The notes beneath the pieces are model-generated. The model had not been told where the DNA came from, searched no databases, and saw nothing but the letters and a program-made list of their open reading frames with translations. The position numbers were made by a program, and so were the translations under genes. Below are positions 25,937-35,042 of a stretch of DNA of 64,000 bases, one piece after another. The stretch comes from Pseudomonadota bacterium. Lineage in GTDB: Bacteria > Desulfobacterota > Desulfovibrionia > Desulfovibrionales > Desulfovibrionaceae. Positions within the stretch are counted from its first letter, which is position 1. Every line of letters begins with the position of its first letter. The stretch covers positions 182,248 through 246,247 of the forward strand of contig JAHIUW010000016.1 of NCBI GenBank assembly GCA_018816865.1, given 5' to 3'.

Positions 25937-27139
25937 ATGGATATCACCTGCCCCAAATGCCAGTTTTCCCGTCAGGTTCCCGACGACAAAATTCCCGGGC
26001 GCTCCGTCAACGCCACCTGCCCGCAATGCGGCGAAAAATTCCGCTTCCGCAGCCCCGGGGAGCTGGTCGAACCTGCGCCCGTGGCGGAGGCCCCTCCGCT
26101 GAAGCCTGTGGCCGACCCAGTGCAGGAAGCCCCGCGTCAAGCCCCAGAGGCGACGGGCACGGAGGAGGTTCAAGCACCCCCTGCCCCGGAGCTGCCCTTC
26201 CCCTCCGAGGATTCCGATTTCAGGATGCTCTCGGGACCGGGCAGCCCGGAACCTTCCGATGCAGGCACGCCCGCTCAGCCACAGCCCGATGCAGCCCCCC
26301 AGGACAACCAAGCCGGACATGACGCCGCCCCCGAGGACGCCCCGCAGCAGGCAACGCCCCCGTCGAACGGATCCACGCGCGCACCCGGCGGTTCCAGCGA
26401 CATCTGGCAGCGTCTGGACGACCTGGGCAAGGCCCACCCCGGACGCAAAACGGAAAACGGCAGCTACAGCTTCCAGGGCAAGCCATCCGAGACGGACACC
26501 GAGGCCGACACGGTAGCCGTGCCCTTCGAGGACCTGGAGCGCTACGGTTTCTTCGGCGGCCTGTGGGAAACCATCCGCCGCACCCTGTTCAACCCCGGCC
26601 TGTTCTTTGAGGCCATGCCCCTGAACACGGGGTTGGGCAGGCCCCTGATCTTCTACATCCTGCTGGGCGAACTGGCCTACATGTTCATGGCCGTCTGGGA
26701 AGCCGCCGGGTTGGACCCCTTTGCCTTCTTCTCGGGCCGGGGCCAGGAAGCGGCCAGCGACCTGGGCTTCTTCGCCGCCCTGAGTGGGCACTTCGTGCTG
26801 ATGTTCATCATGCCCCTCTTGTTGTGCGCCGCCATCTACGTCAATGCGGGCATCGTGCACCTGCTGCTGAAAATTTTCCGCGCCGGAGACTCAGGATTCA
26901 AGGCCACCTTCCGGGTCTGCTGCTATGCCAACGCCACGGGCCTGCTCTATGCCTTGCCCTTCGTGGGCATCCCCCTGAGCTTTTTGTGGCAGATCGTGGT
27001 TATTGTGGCGGGCCTGAAAGCCGTACACAGGACCTCCTACCTCTCGGTGCTGCTGGCCTATTCGCCCATCATCCTGCTCGGCCTGATGGCCTTTGCCGCG
27101 CCGTTCATCACTCCGGCGGACATACCGCCGAGCATGTAA
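25937..27139 (+). CDS. Zinc-ribbon protein with Yip1-like membrane domain
   Basis: A 400-residue protein. Residues 1-40 are an MJ0042-type zinc ribbon (CPKC, then CPQCGEKF). Residues about 45-190 are a Pro/Ala/Glu-rich linker. From about 205 there is a Yip1-like membrane domain with at least four helices (PLIFYILLGELAYMF, FVLMFIMPLLLCAAIYV, GLLYALPFVGIPLSFLW, PIILLGLMAFAAPF). AAGG precedes ATG 25937. Such zinc-ribbon/Yip1 proteins are common in deltaproteobacteria but have no set function. Confidence 0.8.
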   Translation: MDITCPKCQFSRQVPDDKIPGRSVNATCPQCGEKFRFRSPGELVEPAPVAEAPPLKPVADPVQEAPRQAPEATGTEEVQAPPAPELPFPSEDSDFRMLSGPGSPEPSDAGTPAQPQPDAAPQDNQAGHDAAPEDAPQQATPPSNGSTRAPGGSSDIWQRLDDLGKAHPGRKTENGSYSFQGKPSETDTEADTVAVPFEDLERYGFFGGLWETIRRTLFNPGLFFEAMPLNTGLGRPLIFYILLGELAYMFMAVWEAAGLDPFAFFSGRGQEAASDLGFFAALSGHFVLMFIMPLLLCAAIYVNAGIVHLLLKIFRAGDSGFKATFRVCCYANATGLLYALPFVGIPLSFLWQIVVIVAGLKAVHRTSYLSVLLAYSPIILLGLMAFAAPFITPADIPPSM

Positions 27140-27151
27140 GGGACCGCGACC

Positions 27152-27487
27152 GTGATCAATCGTCTTCTGGGCTACTGGAGGCGCTGGCGGGATGCCAGAC
27201 AACTGGAAAAGCACATCTCGCCCAGGGTCTTTGTCGAACTCTCGGCCGAGCTCAAGGAGTTGGCCCGGACAGCGTCAAAAGTCCGGCACAACGAGCCCGA
27301 TTTCCAGGCCCGCGTGACCCGCATCCAAAAAGAGATGAATCAGTTGGGAGAGCTGGCCTCCAAGCCTGAGTTCAAGCGACTGTCGCCCGCCAAGCGGCTG
27401 GAACTGCGCAAGAGCCTGCTACTGTCCAAGGCCCAGTTGCTGGAGAGCATGCACAACGCCGAACCGCCCACCACCACCCTGCAATAA
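27152..27487 (+). CDS. Small helical protein of unknown function
   Basis: A 111-residue, highly charged protein (KELARTASKVRHNEPDFQARV...) predicted to be all helix and probably coiled coil, with no signal peptide. GTG start 12 bases after the zinc-ribbon gene, weak ribosome site, so translated by coupling. Not recognised. Confidence 0.65.
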   Translation: MINRLLGYWRRWRDARQLEKHISPRVFVELSAELKELARTASKVRHNEPDFQARVTRIQKEMNQLGELASKPEFKRLSPAKRLELRKSLLLSKAQLLESMHNAEPPTTTLQ

Positions 27488-27598
27488 GCCGCACGCGTTG
27501 CGGTATGCATCTTGCTAAGTCCCGTACAGCGGGGAATATCCCCGCAAGGCGGCCTCGTGCCGCAAAGGTTCAACAGCAACCACTACGAGGACATCATC

Positions 27599-28291
27599 AT
27601 GACCCTTCGCCGTTTGGCCGCCCTCCTTCTGGCCTGCCTGACTGCGCTCTCGCTCGCCGCGTGCAACGCCAACGTGGGTGCCGGAGTCACCGCCGACTTT
27701 TCCAGCACCCCCACGCTGTATATCGACCAGTTCGTGGAGCGGCCCTGGCTGCCCGAAATATACGTCCAGCCCCTAACAGCCCCCCTGGCGCCGTTGACCG
27801 CCGTGCTGGTCCCGTTGCGCATGCGCACCCACTATTCCAACGCCACCGGCCTTTCCGAGGAGTTGACCCGGGTCTTCTGGAACGCCTGGCTCAAGCAGCG
27901 GGTCTTCCCCGGGCTGATGATGCTCGAAGGTGAAAAATGGCGCGGTGGTCAAGGCATCATGACCATGCCTTCCGCCGGAGCTGCCGACCTGGTCATCGGC
28001 GGCGAGATCACGCACCTGATGTTCGGTGGCACTTCGGGCGACACCGAACTGGCCGTGCGCCTGGAGATTTACGACGCGGCCACGGGCGACCTCTTGTGGT
28101 CCATGGCCCATGCGGGCAGCATGTCCACCGGGCTGACCCAGGATTACGTCTTTTTCCTCAAGAAGAACCGCCTGCCCTCCTCGCCCATGCTCGCCGTAGC
28201 CCAGGCCCTGGCCCAGGACATGGGTGATCCCATGCGCAACTGGAATTACGGGCAAACCAAGGAGCAGGAAGAACAGACTCCCCTGGAATGA
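27599..28291 (+). CDS. Lipoprotein of unknown function
   Basis: A 230-residue secreted lipoprotein: signal sequence TLRRLAALLLACLTALSLAAC with lipobox SLAAC, then a soluble domain. A region of GADLVIGGEITHLMF and TELAVRLEIYDAATGDLLWS resembles beta-strand domains of outer-membrane assembly lipoproteins such as the CsgG/GNA1162 kind, but no firm match is made. The start is ATG 27599 with GAGG upstream. It ends just before a long hairpin. Confidence 0.7.
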   Translation: MTLRRLAALLLACLTALSLAACNANVGAGVTADFSSTPTLYIDQFVERPWLPEIYVQPLTAPLAPLTAVLVPLRMRTHYSNATGLSEELTRVFWNAWLKQRVFPGLMMLEGEKWRGGQGIMTMPSAGAADLVIGGEITHLMFGGTSGDTELAVRLEIYDAATGDLLWSMAHAGSMSTGLTQDYVFFLKKNRLPSSPMLAVAQALAQDMGDPMRNWNYGQTKEQEEQTPLE

Positions 28292-28324
28292 TCCTGGCGG
28301 ACGAAGCATCCATCGTGTAGCTTT

Positions 28325-28364
28325 GGGCGGTGGCGATTTGACCTCGGTCAAAGCGCCACCGCCC
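28325..28364 (+). terminator. 40-base near-perfect hairpin after the lipoprotein gene
   Basis: GGGCGGTGGCG pairs with CGCCACCGCCC; inside it TTTGACC pairs with GGTCAAA over a 2-base loop, with one A/G mismatch. There is little T after it, so it may be a weak terminator or an RNA processing block. Confidence 0.6.
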
Positions 28365-28386
28365 GTTCGCATTGTAGGGAGGTCTC

Positions 28387-29049
28387 ATGAAAACCAAGCG
28401 ACATACGCTGGAACTGGCAGGGGATGGCTTTCACGTCACTGCCTGCTTCGGCGCCGACGCCTGCGAGCACAGGGCCATCGAGTCCCCGGCCCTGCCCCAG
28501 CGCCTTTTTGACGCACTAGGCGAACTGGGCATCGGCGACACCCTGCGTGGGCGCGTCGGCACCCAGCTCAAGGCCCATCACATCATCAAGATCGCCATCT
28601 CCTATTGCCCCAACGCCTGCGCCCGCTCACAGATCGCGGACGTGGGGCTCATCGGAGCCGCCCCACCCGCCTTCGATCCCACCTGCTGCACCGCCTGCGG
28701 GGCCTGTTCCCAGGCCTGCCGCGAGGACGCCATCCGCCTGGACAGTGCCGAGGCCCTGGTGGGCATCGATTACGATAAATGCGTCAACTGCGGGGCCTGC
28801 GCCAAGGTCTGCGCCAACCACTGCATCACCAACAGGGTCATGGGCTACCGGCTGATGCTGGGCGGCAAGCTAGGCCGTCATCCCCGCTTCGGCGAGGAAC
28901 TGACCGGCCTGCGCCAACCCCACGACCTGCCGCGGCTCGTGGCCCGCTGCATCAAGAACTATCTGCAACTGGCCCAGGGCCACGAGCGCCTGGGAGATGT
29001 GGTCTCCCGCGTGGGAGCCGCCGCCCTGGAACAACCGGACCACAAATAA
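28387..29049 (+). CDS. Small sulfite/nitrite reductase-like Fe-S protein with two ferredoxin motifs
   Basis: A 220-residue protein. It has the siroheme/[4Fe-4S] cysteine set of sulfite and nitrite reductases, C20-X5-C26 and C74-X3-C78 (SYCPNACARSQIADVGLIG), followed by two [4Fe-4S] ferredoxin motifs: C101/104/107/111 and C132/135/138/142. It equals half of a sulfite reductase (one repeat only), like small assimilatory-type reductases of Desulfovibrio. Whether it binds siroheme and reduces sulfite, or only passes electrons, cannot be told. Its stop overlaps the next gene's ATG, so the two products should work together. Confidence 0.78.
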   Translation: MKTKRHTLELAGDGFHVTACFGADACEHRAIESPALPQRLFDALGELGIGDTLRGRVGTQLKAHHIIKIAISYCPNACARSQIADVGLIGAAPPAFDPTCCTACGACSQACREDAIRLDSAEALVGIDYDKCVNCGACAKVCANHCITNRVMGYRLMLGGKLGRHPRFGEELTGLRQPHDLPRLVARCIKNYLQLAQGHERLGDVVSRVGAAALEQPDHK

Positions 29050-30371
29050 TGCCTCTGCTGCTCGCGCACCTGCCCGCCATCCTCTCCATGTGGCTTCTGG
29101 GAGCGCACGCCCTGCGGAATGGGCAACCCGGGCTGATGCTGGTCTGGACCCTGATTCCCGCACTCTTTCTGCTGCGCCGGGGCTGGGTACGCCGCGCCGG
29201 GCAGATCATTCTGGCCGCCGGGGTCTTCCTCTGGGCCGACGCCGGCAGAGCCCTGATCCAGATACGCACCGGTCTGGACCAACCCTGGACTCGGCTGGCG
29301 CTGATCCTGGCCGGGCTGATCCTGCTCTCGGTTCTGAGTATCCTGCTCCTGGAATCGCGCCGGGTCGCCCGACAGGCCGACCACGATCCCGGGCCACAAT
29401 GGGCTCCGGCCTGGGCCTTTGCCCTATGCGCCGCATTGCTGACCATCACCCGGACCAAGGTCTCCTTCCCCATCCTGCTGCCCGACCGCTTCCTGCCAGG
29501 CAGCGGCTGGCTGCTGGTGCTGGGCCTGTCCATCTACGCCGCCGAACTGACGCGCGCCTTCCTGATGCCAAGCCTCACGCCCCGCCATTGGAGCGCCAAA
29601 CGCCTCAAGCTGTGGGTCCTGTTCTCCTTTGTCTTCTTCCTGCAGCTTGTCCTGGGTTTGGCCGGGGCCGAACGATTCCTGATGACCGGGCAGCTGCACC
29701 TGCCCGTGCCCGCGCTGATCATGGCCGGGCCCATCTATCGGGGCGAAGGCTTCTTCATGCCAATCCTGTTTCTGTCCACCGTGGCCTTGGTGGGCCCGGC
29801 CTGGTGCAGCTGGTTGTGTTACATCGGGGCCTGGGACGGATGGAGCTGCCGCGCCCAACAACGCCCAGCCGCCCTGCCGCGCTGGCGGCAGCCCCTGCGC
29901 GTGGGCTTGGCGGCTCTAGTTGCTGCCTCGGCCTGGGGCCTGCGCACCTGGGGCGCTCCGCTCTCGGTGGCCTTGGCGCTGGCCACCGGATTCGGGCTGG
30001 CCGGAGTGGCCATCATGCTGACCCTGTCACGGCGCAGCGGGGTCATGGTCCACTGCACCGCCTTCTGCCCCATCGGCGTACTGGCGGGGATCCTGGGCAA
30101 ACTGAATCCCTTCCGGGTGCGCATCACCGAGGGCTGCACGGGCTGCGGCGTATGCGCCGTCGTCTGCCGTTACGACGCCCTGGACGAAGGGCGCATCGAA
30201 CGTGGCAAGCCGCGCCTGTCCTGCACCCTGTGCGGCGATTGCGTGAGCAGTTGCCCGCACTCGGCCATGCACTATACCTTTCCCGGCCTGAGCCACTCCA
30301 ACGCCCGCGCCCTGTTCACCGTCCTGATTGTGGCTGCACACGCGGCGTTTCTGGGCCTGGCGCGCATCTGA
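29049..30371 (+). CDS. NapH/CcoG-like membrane Fe-S protein
   Basis: A 440-residue membrane protein. It has about nine hydrophobic helices, the CSWLC and HCTAFCP cysteine pairs typical of the 4Fe-4S (Fer4_5) NapH family, and a C-terminal double ferredoxin domain (GCTGCGVCAVVCRYDAL and CTLCGDCVSSCPHSAM). Such proteins oxidise menaquinol and send electrons to soluble partners. Start and stop overlap as TAATG with the preceding gene, so this is likely the membrane electron source for the sulfite reductase-like protein. An in-frame extension to 28779 lies inside that gene and is rejected. Confidence 0.85.
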   Translation: MPLLLAHLPAILSMWLLGAHALRNGQPGLMLVWTLIPALFLLRRGWVRRAGQIILAAGVFLWADAGRALIQIRTGLDQPWTRLALILAGLILLSVLSILLLESRRVARQADHDPGPQWAPAWAFALCAALLTITRTKVSFPILLPDRFLPGSGWLLVLGLSIYAAELTRAFLMPSLTPRHWSAKRLKLWVLFSFVFFLQLVLGLAGAERFLMTGQLHLPVPALIMAGPIYRGEGFFMPILFLSTVALVGPAWCSWLCYIGAWDGWSCRAQQRPAALPRWRQPLRVGLAALVAASAWGLRTWGAPLSVALALATGFGLAGVAIMLTLSRRSGVMVHCTAFCPIGVLAGILGKLNPFRVRITEGCTGCGVCAVVCRYDALDEGRIERGKPRLSCTLCGDCVSSCPHSAMHYTFPGLSHSNARALFTVLIVAAHAAFLGLARI

Positions 30372-30482
30372 GCGCAGCGCCACCTGTCTTTTATCCCTGG
30401 ATTCGCGTACGCTGGCATTGCCCCCCCATCACCACTGAGCCAACGCGCACGGCCCGAATGACATGAGCTGAAGGAGACAGCA

Positions 30483-33347
30483 GTGCCCGCATTCCGTTCG
30501 CTGAACATATCCACCAAGCTGCTCATCAGCGCGCTGGCTTTCGTCTTGCCCGTCACCGTCTTGTCCGTGTTCATGGACCTCTCGTTCCGCTATGACATCC
30601 GCATCGCCGAGACCGAGCTGACCGGCATCGCCACCCTTGAATCCTCCACGGTCTTGATGCGTCTGGCTGCAGAACAGCAATACCTGCAGGAGGTCGCCAC
30701 CCACGGAGCGCTGGACGCTCCGGCCAAGCTGGCTGCCGTCGAAACCAGCATCGACGAGCTGCTGGCAGGCCTTGAAGCCAACCAGGCAACCTTTCTTGCC
30801 GATCTCCTAGCCAACGCCCCCGAAGGCGTAACCAGCATTCTCCAGGACAAAATCAAGCCCGCAGACCTGCTGCACACCTGGGCTAACGCCAGAAACGGAA
30901 ACCCCGGGGCCTCCGAACGCTTCCAAAAAAGCATCCGCCAATTCATCCGGGGCGTGGCCGACTGCTCGCAGCTGACCGTAGACCCCGCCCTGGACAGCGC
31001 TTATCTGGTGGACGCCATCCTCTTTGCCGTGCCCGAATCCCTGGGGCACCTGCACCAGACCAAGCTCCTCGTGTTCAGGCAGCTGATGGACAAAAAGGAC
31101 ATGGATGCCACCCTCCAGGCCGACATCGACGCCCACATCGTGCGCCACGAGGACGACCTGCAATCCATCCTGAACGGCGGCCAAGGCTCGCTGATGATGG
31201 ATGAATCTTTCTATGGCCGTAGCGTGGGACTCCAGGCCAACCTCAAGCCTGCCCTGGAATCCTACGCCAAGGACGCCACCCGATTCATTGAGCTATTACG
31301 CGTCTTCCACTCCGGCGGGACCATACCCCCGGCCTTCGACGCTCTCTGCACCAGGACCCTCACCGACCTGGACACCCTGTTCGATGTGGGCCTGAACGAA
31401 CTCCGGGCCCTGATCCAGCACCGTCTGGACAGCTACCGCGCCTGGCGCGACATGGGTTATGGATTCAGCGCCCTGGCCCTGCTTTTGGCCGTCATTCTGA
31501 TCCAGCGGACTTACCGCAGCGTCATCGCCTCCATCAGCAAGGTCCGCCGCTACTCAAGCGAGGTGCGCGCGGGCAACTACAACGCCGAGATCAATGGCCC
31601 CCTGGGCAGCGAAATGCGGGATCTGGCCGACGGCATCAGCCAGATGGTCCTGGAGCTCAAACACAAGCTCGGATACCTGGACGGGATCCTAACCGGACTC
31701 ACCGTGCCTTGCCTGGTGGTGAACACCGACGAACGCCTGACGTTCATCAACCAGCCCTACCTGGACCTGTACGAACGCCAAGGCTCACCCGACGATTACC
31801 TAGGCCTGAATCTGGGCGAGTTCTATTACGGCGACCCGAACCGCGAAACCCTGACCGGACGCGCCATGCGCGAGAACCGATCCTTCCGCATCGACGAGGT
31901 CGCGGGCGAGACCAACAAGGGCAACCCGGTGTTCGTGCGCTACGACGTGGCCCCCATCCACGACCTGGACGGCAACCTGACCGGCGCATTTTCGGTAATC
32001 ACCGATCTGACCAGACTCAAGCAACAGCAGGAACAGATCCTGTTCGACGCCACCCACGACAAGCTCACGGGCCTGCCCAACCGCGTGCTGTTCGCGGACC
32101 GCATCCGCCGCACAGCGAAGCACGCCGCCAAGGAGCAGGACCACGGCTACGCCGTGCTGTTGCTGGACGTGGACAACTTCAAGCAGGTCAACGACAGTCT
32201 CGGTCACGGCTTCGGGGACAAGCTGATCGTGAACATCGCCGGGCGGCTGAACTCGCTTCTGCGTTCCTGCGATGTCCTGGCGCGCCTGGGCGGAGACGAA
32301 TTCGCCCTGCTGCTGGACAGGGTGACCGGACCCGACGAGCCCCTGGACCTCGCCAAACGCGTCCACGGGCAGTTCGCCAAGCCGTTTGTCATCGACGGTC
32401 ACGAGATCTTCGCCTCCACGGGCATCGGCATCGTGATCGGCAGCACTGACCGCCGCTCCCCCGAAGACACCATGCGGGACGCGGATACGGCCATGTACCG
32501 CGCCAAGGACAAAGGTCTTGGGCGATCCCTGGTCTTTGACCAAACCATGCACGACACCGCCCGGGAACGCCTGGAGCTGGAAACGGACATGAAACGCGGT
32601 GTGGAGCGCGACGAGTTCGTGCCTTACTACCAGCCCATCATGGACCTGGGCACCGGTCGGATCAGCGGTTTCGAGGCCCTGGTGCGCTGGAATCACCCCG
32701 CCAAGGGTCTGGTCCCCCCAGGCAAATTCATCCCCCTGGCCGAATCAAACGGGCAGGTGGTGCCCATGGGCAAAAGGATGCTGGAACAGGCCCTGACCCA
32801 GGCTGCGGCCTGGAGGCGCGAAGTGCCCGGATTCGAGGGGCTGACCATGAGCGTCAACCTTGCGGTGCCGCAGCTCATGCGCCCGGACATGGCCGATGTC
32901 GTGGCCAGGATACTGACCGACACGGGCATGCCCCCAGCCCAGGTCAAGCTGGAGATCACCGAAAGCGGCCTGATGGGCAATGCAGAGCGCGCGCTGGAAG
33001 CCCAGAAAAGACTCAAAGCCCTGGGCGTGAACCTGTCCATCGACGATTTCGGAACCGGCTATTCCTCGCTATCCTACCTCTCGCGCTTCCCCTTCGACTT
33101 CTTGAAGGTGGACCAGTCCTTTGTCTTCGTGATGCAGGACAGCGAAGAAAACATGGAGATCGTGCGTTCCATCGTCGCCCTGGCGCACAGCCTGGGCAAA
33201 AAGATCATCGCCGAAGGAGTGGAAACCACCAAACAGCTGGCCCTGCTGCGGACTCTCGGCTGCGAATACGGTCAGGGCTACCTGTTTGCCAAACCCCTGC
33301 CTCCCGCCGATGCCCGCCGCTTTCTTGAAGATAATCCAATTTGGTAG
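30483..33347 (+). CDS. Membrane-bound PAS-GGDEF-EAL c-di-GMP enzyme
   Basis: A 954-residue protein. N-terminal helix (about 15-35), large periplasmic all-helical domain (about 40-315), second helix (about 322-342), HAMP (about 345-395), PAS (about 400-510), GGDEF (about 525-680, with LGGDEFALL intact) and EAL (about 700-950, with FEALVRWNHP and TGYSSLSYLSRFPFDFLKVD). Both catalytic motifs are kept, so it could make and degrade c-di-GMP. GTG start after AAGGAG. The PAS domain is closely like those of the chemoreceptors at 2280 and 4816. Signal unknown. Confidence 0.92.
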   Translation: MPAFRSLNISTKLLISALAFVLPVTVLSVFMDLSFRYDIRIAETELTGIATLESSTVLMRLAAEQQYLQEVATHGALDAPAKLAAVETSIDELLAGLEANQATFLADLLANAPEGVTSILQDKIKPADLLHTWANARNGNPGASERFQKSIRQFIRGVADCSQLTVDPALDSAYLVDAILFAVPESLGHLHQTKLLVFRQLMDKKDMDATLQADIDAHIVRHEDDLQSILNGGQGSLMMDESFYGRSVGLQANLKPALESYAKDATRFIELLRVFHSGGTIPPAFDALCTRTLTDLDTLFDVGLNELRALIQHRLDSYRAWRDMGYGFSALALLLAVILIQRTYRSVIASISKVRRYSSEVRAGNYNAEINGPLGSEMRDLADGISQMVLELKHKLGYLDGILTGLTVPCLVVNTDERLTFINQPYLDLYERQGSPDDYLGLNLGEFYYGDPNRETLTGRAMRENRSFRIDEVAGETNKGNPVFVRYDVAPIHDLDGNLTGAFSVITDLTRLKQQQEQILFDATHDKLTGLPNRVLFADRIRRTAKHAAKEQDHGYAVLLLDVDNFKQVNDSLGHGFGDKLIVNIAGRLNSLLRSCDVLARLGGDEFALLLDRVTGPDEPLDLAKRVHGQFAKPFVIDGHEIFASTGIGIVIGSTDRRSPEDTMRDADTAMYRAKDKGLGRSLVFDQTMHDTARERLELETDMKRGVERDEFVPYYQPIMDLGTGRISGFEALVRWNHPAKGLVPPGKFIPLAESNGQVVPMGKRMLEQALTQAAAWRREVPGFEGLTMSVNLAVPQLMRPDMADVVARILTDTGMPPAQVKLEITESGLMGNAERALEAQKRLKALGVNLSIDDFGTGYSSLSYLSRFPFDFLKVDQSFVFVMQDSEENMEIVRSIVALAHSLGKKIIAEGVETTKQLALLRTLGCEYGQGYLFAKPLPPADARRFLEDNPIW

Positions 33348-33415
33348 CTGAAAAACAGTGACAACGCCCGCTCCGTGATTAACAAACTGTGTGGCAATAA
33401 CCGGCCGTGGCGGCT

Positions 33416-33444
33416 TTGACTCCGCAGGCCAGAATGACTATGGT
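33416..33444 (+). promoter_or_regulatory. Sigma-70-type promoter of the heme gene cluster
   Basis: TTGACT, 17-base spacer, TATGGT. Predicted start near 33451, about 77 bases before the ahbC ATG. Confidence 0.55.
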
Positions 33445-33527
33445 GCGACCTCGTTCAAACACGTCGCATACTGATTCTCGCGAGGACAGGTGCGCCCGTT
33501 CTCGAAATAATACTGGAGGTTCCCAGA

Positions 33528-34709
33528 ATGATTGGCATCTCGAAACTGTACTGCGGTGCGGTAGAGGCATCTGACGCCCTGCGGTACGGCCGCGACTCCA
33601 AGGAACTGCCCTCCCATCTGCTGCAGTTCTCCAAGGATAAAAAGCCGGTGGTGGTCTGGAACATGACCCGCCGCTGCAACCTGAAATGCGTCCACTGTTA
33701 CGCCCAGGCCATTGACCCCGATGGTCAGGACGAGATCAACACCGAGCAGGGCAAGACCATCATCAAGGACTTGGCCGATTTCGGCGCCCCGGTGATGCTG
33801 TTTTCCGGCGGCGAGCCCCTGGTGCGCAAGGACCTGCCCGAGCTGGCCAAATTCGCCACCGAATGCGGCATGCGCGCCGTCATCTCCACCAACGGCACCC
33901 TGATCACCCAGGAAAAGGCCCGCGAGCTGAAGGAAATCGGCCTGTCCTACGTGGGCATCTCCATGGACGGCGGCGAAGAAATTCACGACAAGTTCCGCGG
34001 CGTGCCCGGCTCCTTCAAGAAGGCCATCAAGGGCATCGAGAACTGCAAGGCCGAGGGCCTCAAGGTGGGCCTGCGCTTCACCCTGAACAAGCGCAACCAG
34101 GGCGAAGTGCCCAAGCTCTTCGACATGCTGGAAGACCTGGAAGTGCCACGCATCTGTTTCTACCACCTGGTCTACTCGGGCCGCGGCTCCGAACTGATCA
34201 AGGAAGACCTTGACCATCAGGAGACCCGCGATGTGGTGGACCTGATCATGGACCGGACCCGCGCCCTGTTCGACAAGGGCAAGGAGAAGGAGGTCCTGAC
34301 CGTGGACAACCACGCCGACGGCCCCTACGTCTACCTGCGCATGCTGCGCGAGGACCCCGAGCGGGCCAAGGACGTGATGGAGCTGCTGAACTTCAACGAG
34401 GGCAACAACTCCGGACGCGGCATCGGCTGCATCTCCTGGGACGGCCAGGTCCACGCCGACCAGTTCTGGCGCAACCACACCTTCGGCAATGTCCTGGAAC
34501 GTCCGTTCTCCGAGATCTGGATGGACGAGAAGATCGAGCTCCTGCATAAGCTGAAGGACAAGAAGAAACATGTGGGAGGCAGGTGCGCAACATGCAGATA
34601 TCTCGACATTTGCGCCGGAAACTTCAGGGCGCGGGCGGAAGCATTCTATGGCGACGAGTGGGCGCAGGATCCCGCCTGTTATTTAACAGACGCAGAGATC
34701 AAGCGCTAA
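33528..34709 (+). CDS. ahbC: Radical SAM enzyme AhbC (12,18-didecarboxysiroheme deacetylase)
   Basis: A 393-residue radical SAM protein. The CX3CX2C cluster motif is CNLKCVHC (about residue 50), followed by FSGGEPLVRKDL and a C-terminal SPASM-type Cys-rich tail (GGRCATCRYLDICAGNFRARAEAF). In sulfate reducers this enzyme removes acetate side chains from didecarboxysiroheme to give Fe-coproporphyrin III. Strong GGAGG before ATG 33528. It starts the cluster ahbC-(small)-hemB-ahbD-decarboxylase. It could be read as NirJ, but hemB and ahbD next to it favour heme synthesis. Confidence 0.9.
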   Translation: MIGISKLYCGAVEASDALRYGRDSKELPSHLLQFSKDKKPVVVWNMTRRCNLKCVHCYAQAIDPDGQDEINTEQGKTIIKDLADFGAPVMLFSGGEPLVRKDLPELAKFATECGMRAVISTNGTLITQEKARELKEIGLSYVGISMDGGEEIHDKFRGVPGSFKKAIKGIENCKAEGLKVGLRFTLNKRNQGEVPKLFDMLEDLEVPRICFYHLVYSGRGSELIKEDLDHQETRDVVDLIMDRTRALFDKGKEKEVLTVDNHADGPYVYLRMLREDPERAKDVMELLNFNEGNNSGRGIGCISWDGQVHADQFWRNHTFGNVLERPFSEIWMDEKIELLHKLKDKKKHVGGRCATCRYLDICAGNFRARAEAFYGDEWAQDPACYLTDAEIKR

Positions 34710-34723
34710 CTATCGGCATCTTC

Positions 34724-34930
34724 ATGCAGACACGAAAACGCCTCAAAGCGGGTTTTGAACTGCTGCTCAGGGCCAGCAACCGCAACGACGCCCACACTGG
34801 CGAGTTCGACACGGCCGTGAGCAGGGACTGCGAGCCCCTGCCGCCCGAGCGCATCGCCGCCGCCGAGGAGCGCAAGGCCAAGGCCAAGGCCGATGAACTG
34901 GCCATGTGCCGACGCACTCCCAAGATATGA
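34724..34930 (+). CDS. Small basic protein between ahbC and hemB
   Basis: A 68-residue ORF, highly charged and helical (Lys/Glu/Ala-rich end RIAAAEERKAKAKADELAM). Weak ribosome site. It starts 14 bases after ahbC and is followed by a GC-rich hairpin. Codon use is normal. Not recognised; translation not certain. Confidence 0.45.
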   Translation: MQTRKRLKAGFELLLRASNRNDAHTGEFDTAVSRDCEPLPPERIAAAEERKAKAKADELAMCRRTPKI

Positions 34931-34936
34931 ACCGAC

Positions 34937-34964
34937 CCGCCGGGGCGCGCAAGCGCCCCGGCGG
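34937..34964 (+). terminator. GC-rich hairpin between ahbC unit and hemB
   Basis: CCGCCGGGGCG, loop CGCAAG, CGCCCCGGCGG (11-bp perfect stem). No T-run follows, so full termination is not assured. Confidence 0.6.
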
Positions 34965-35042
34965 TATCCCGAACAGCCGCCAGACGATTCAAGCATCCGC
35001 AGGCCGTGCACCCCAAGGGCCTGGCAGGAAGGGAGCTAGCTG

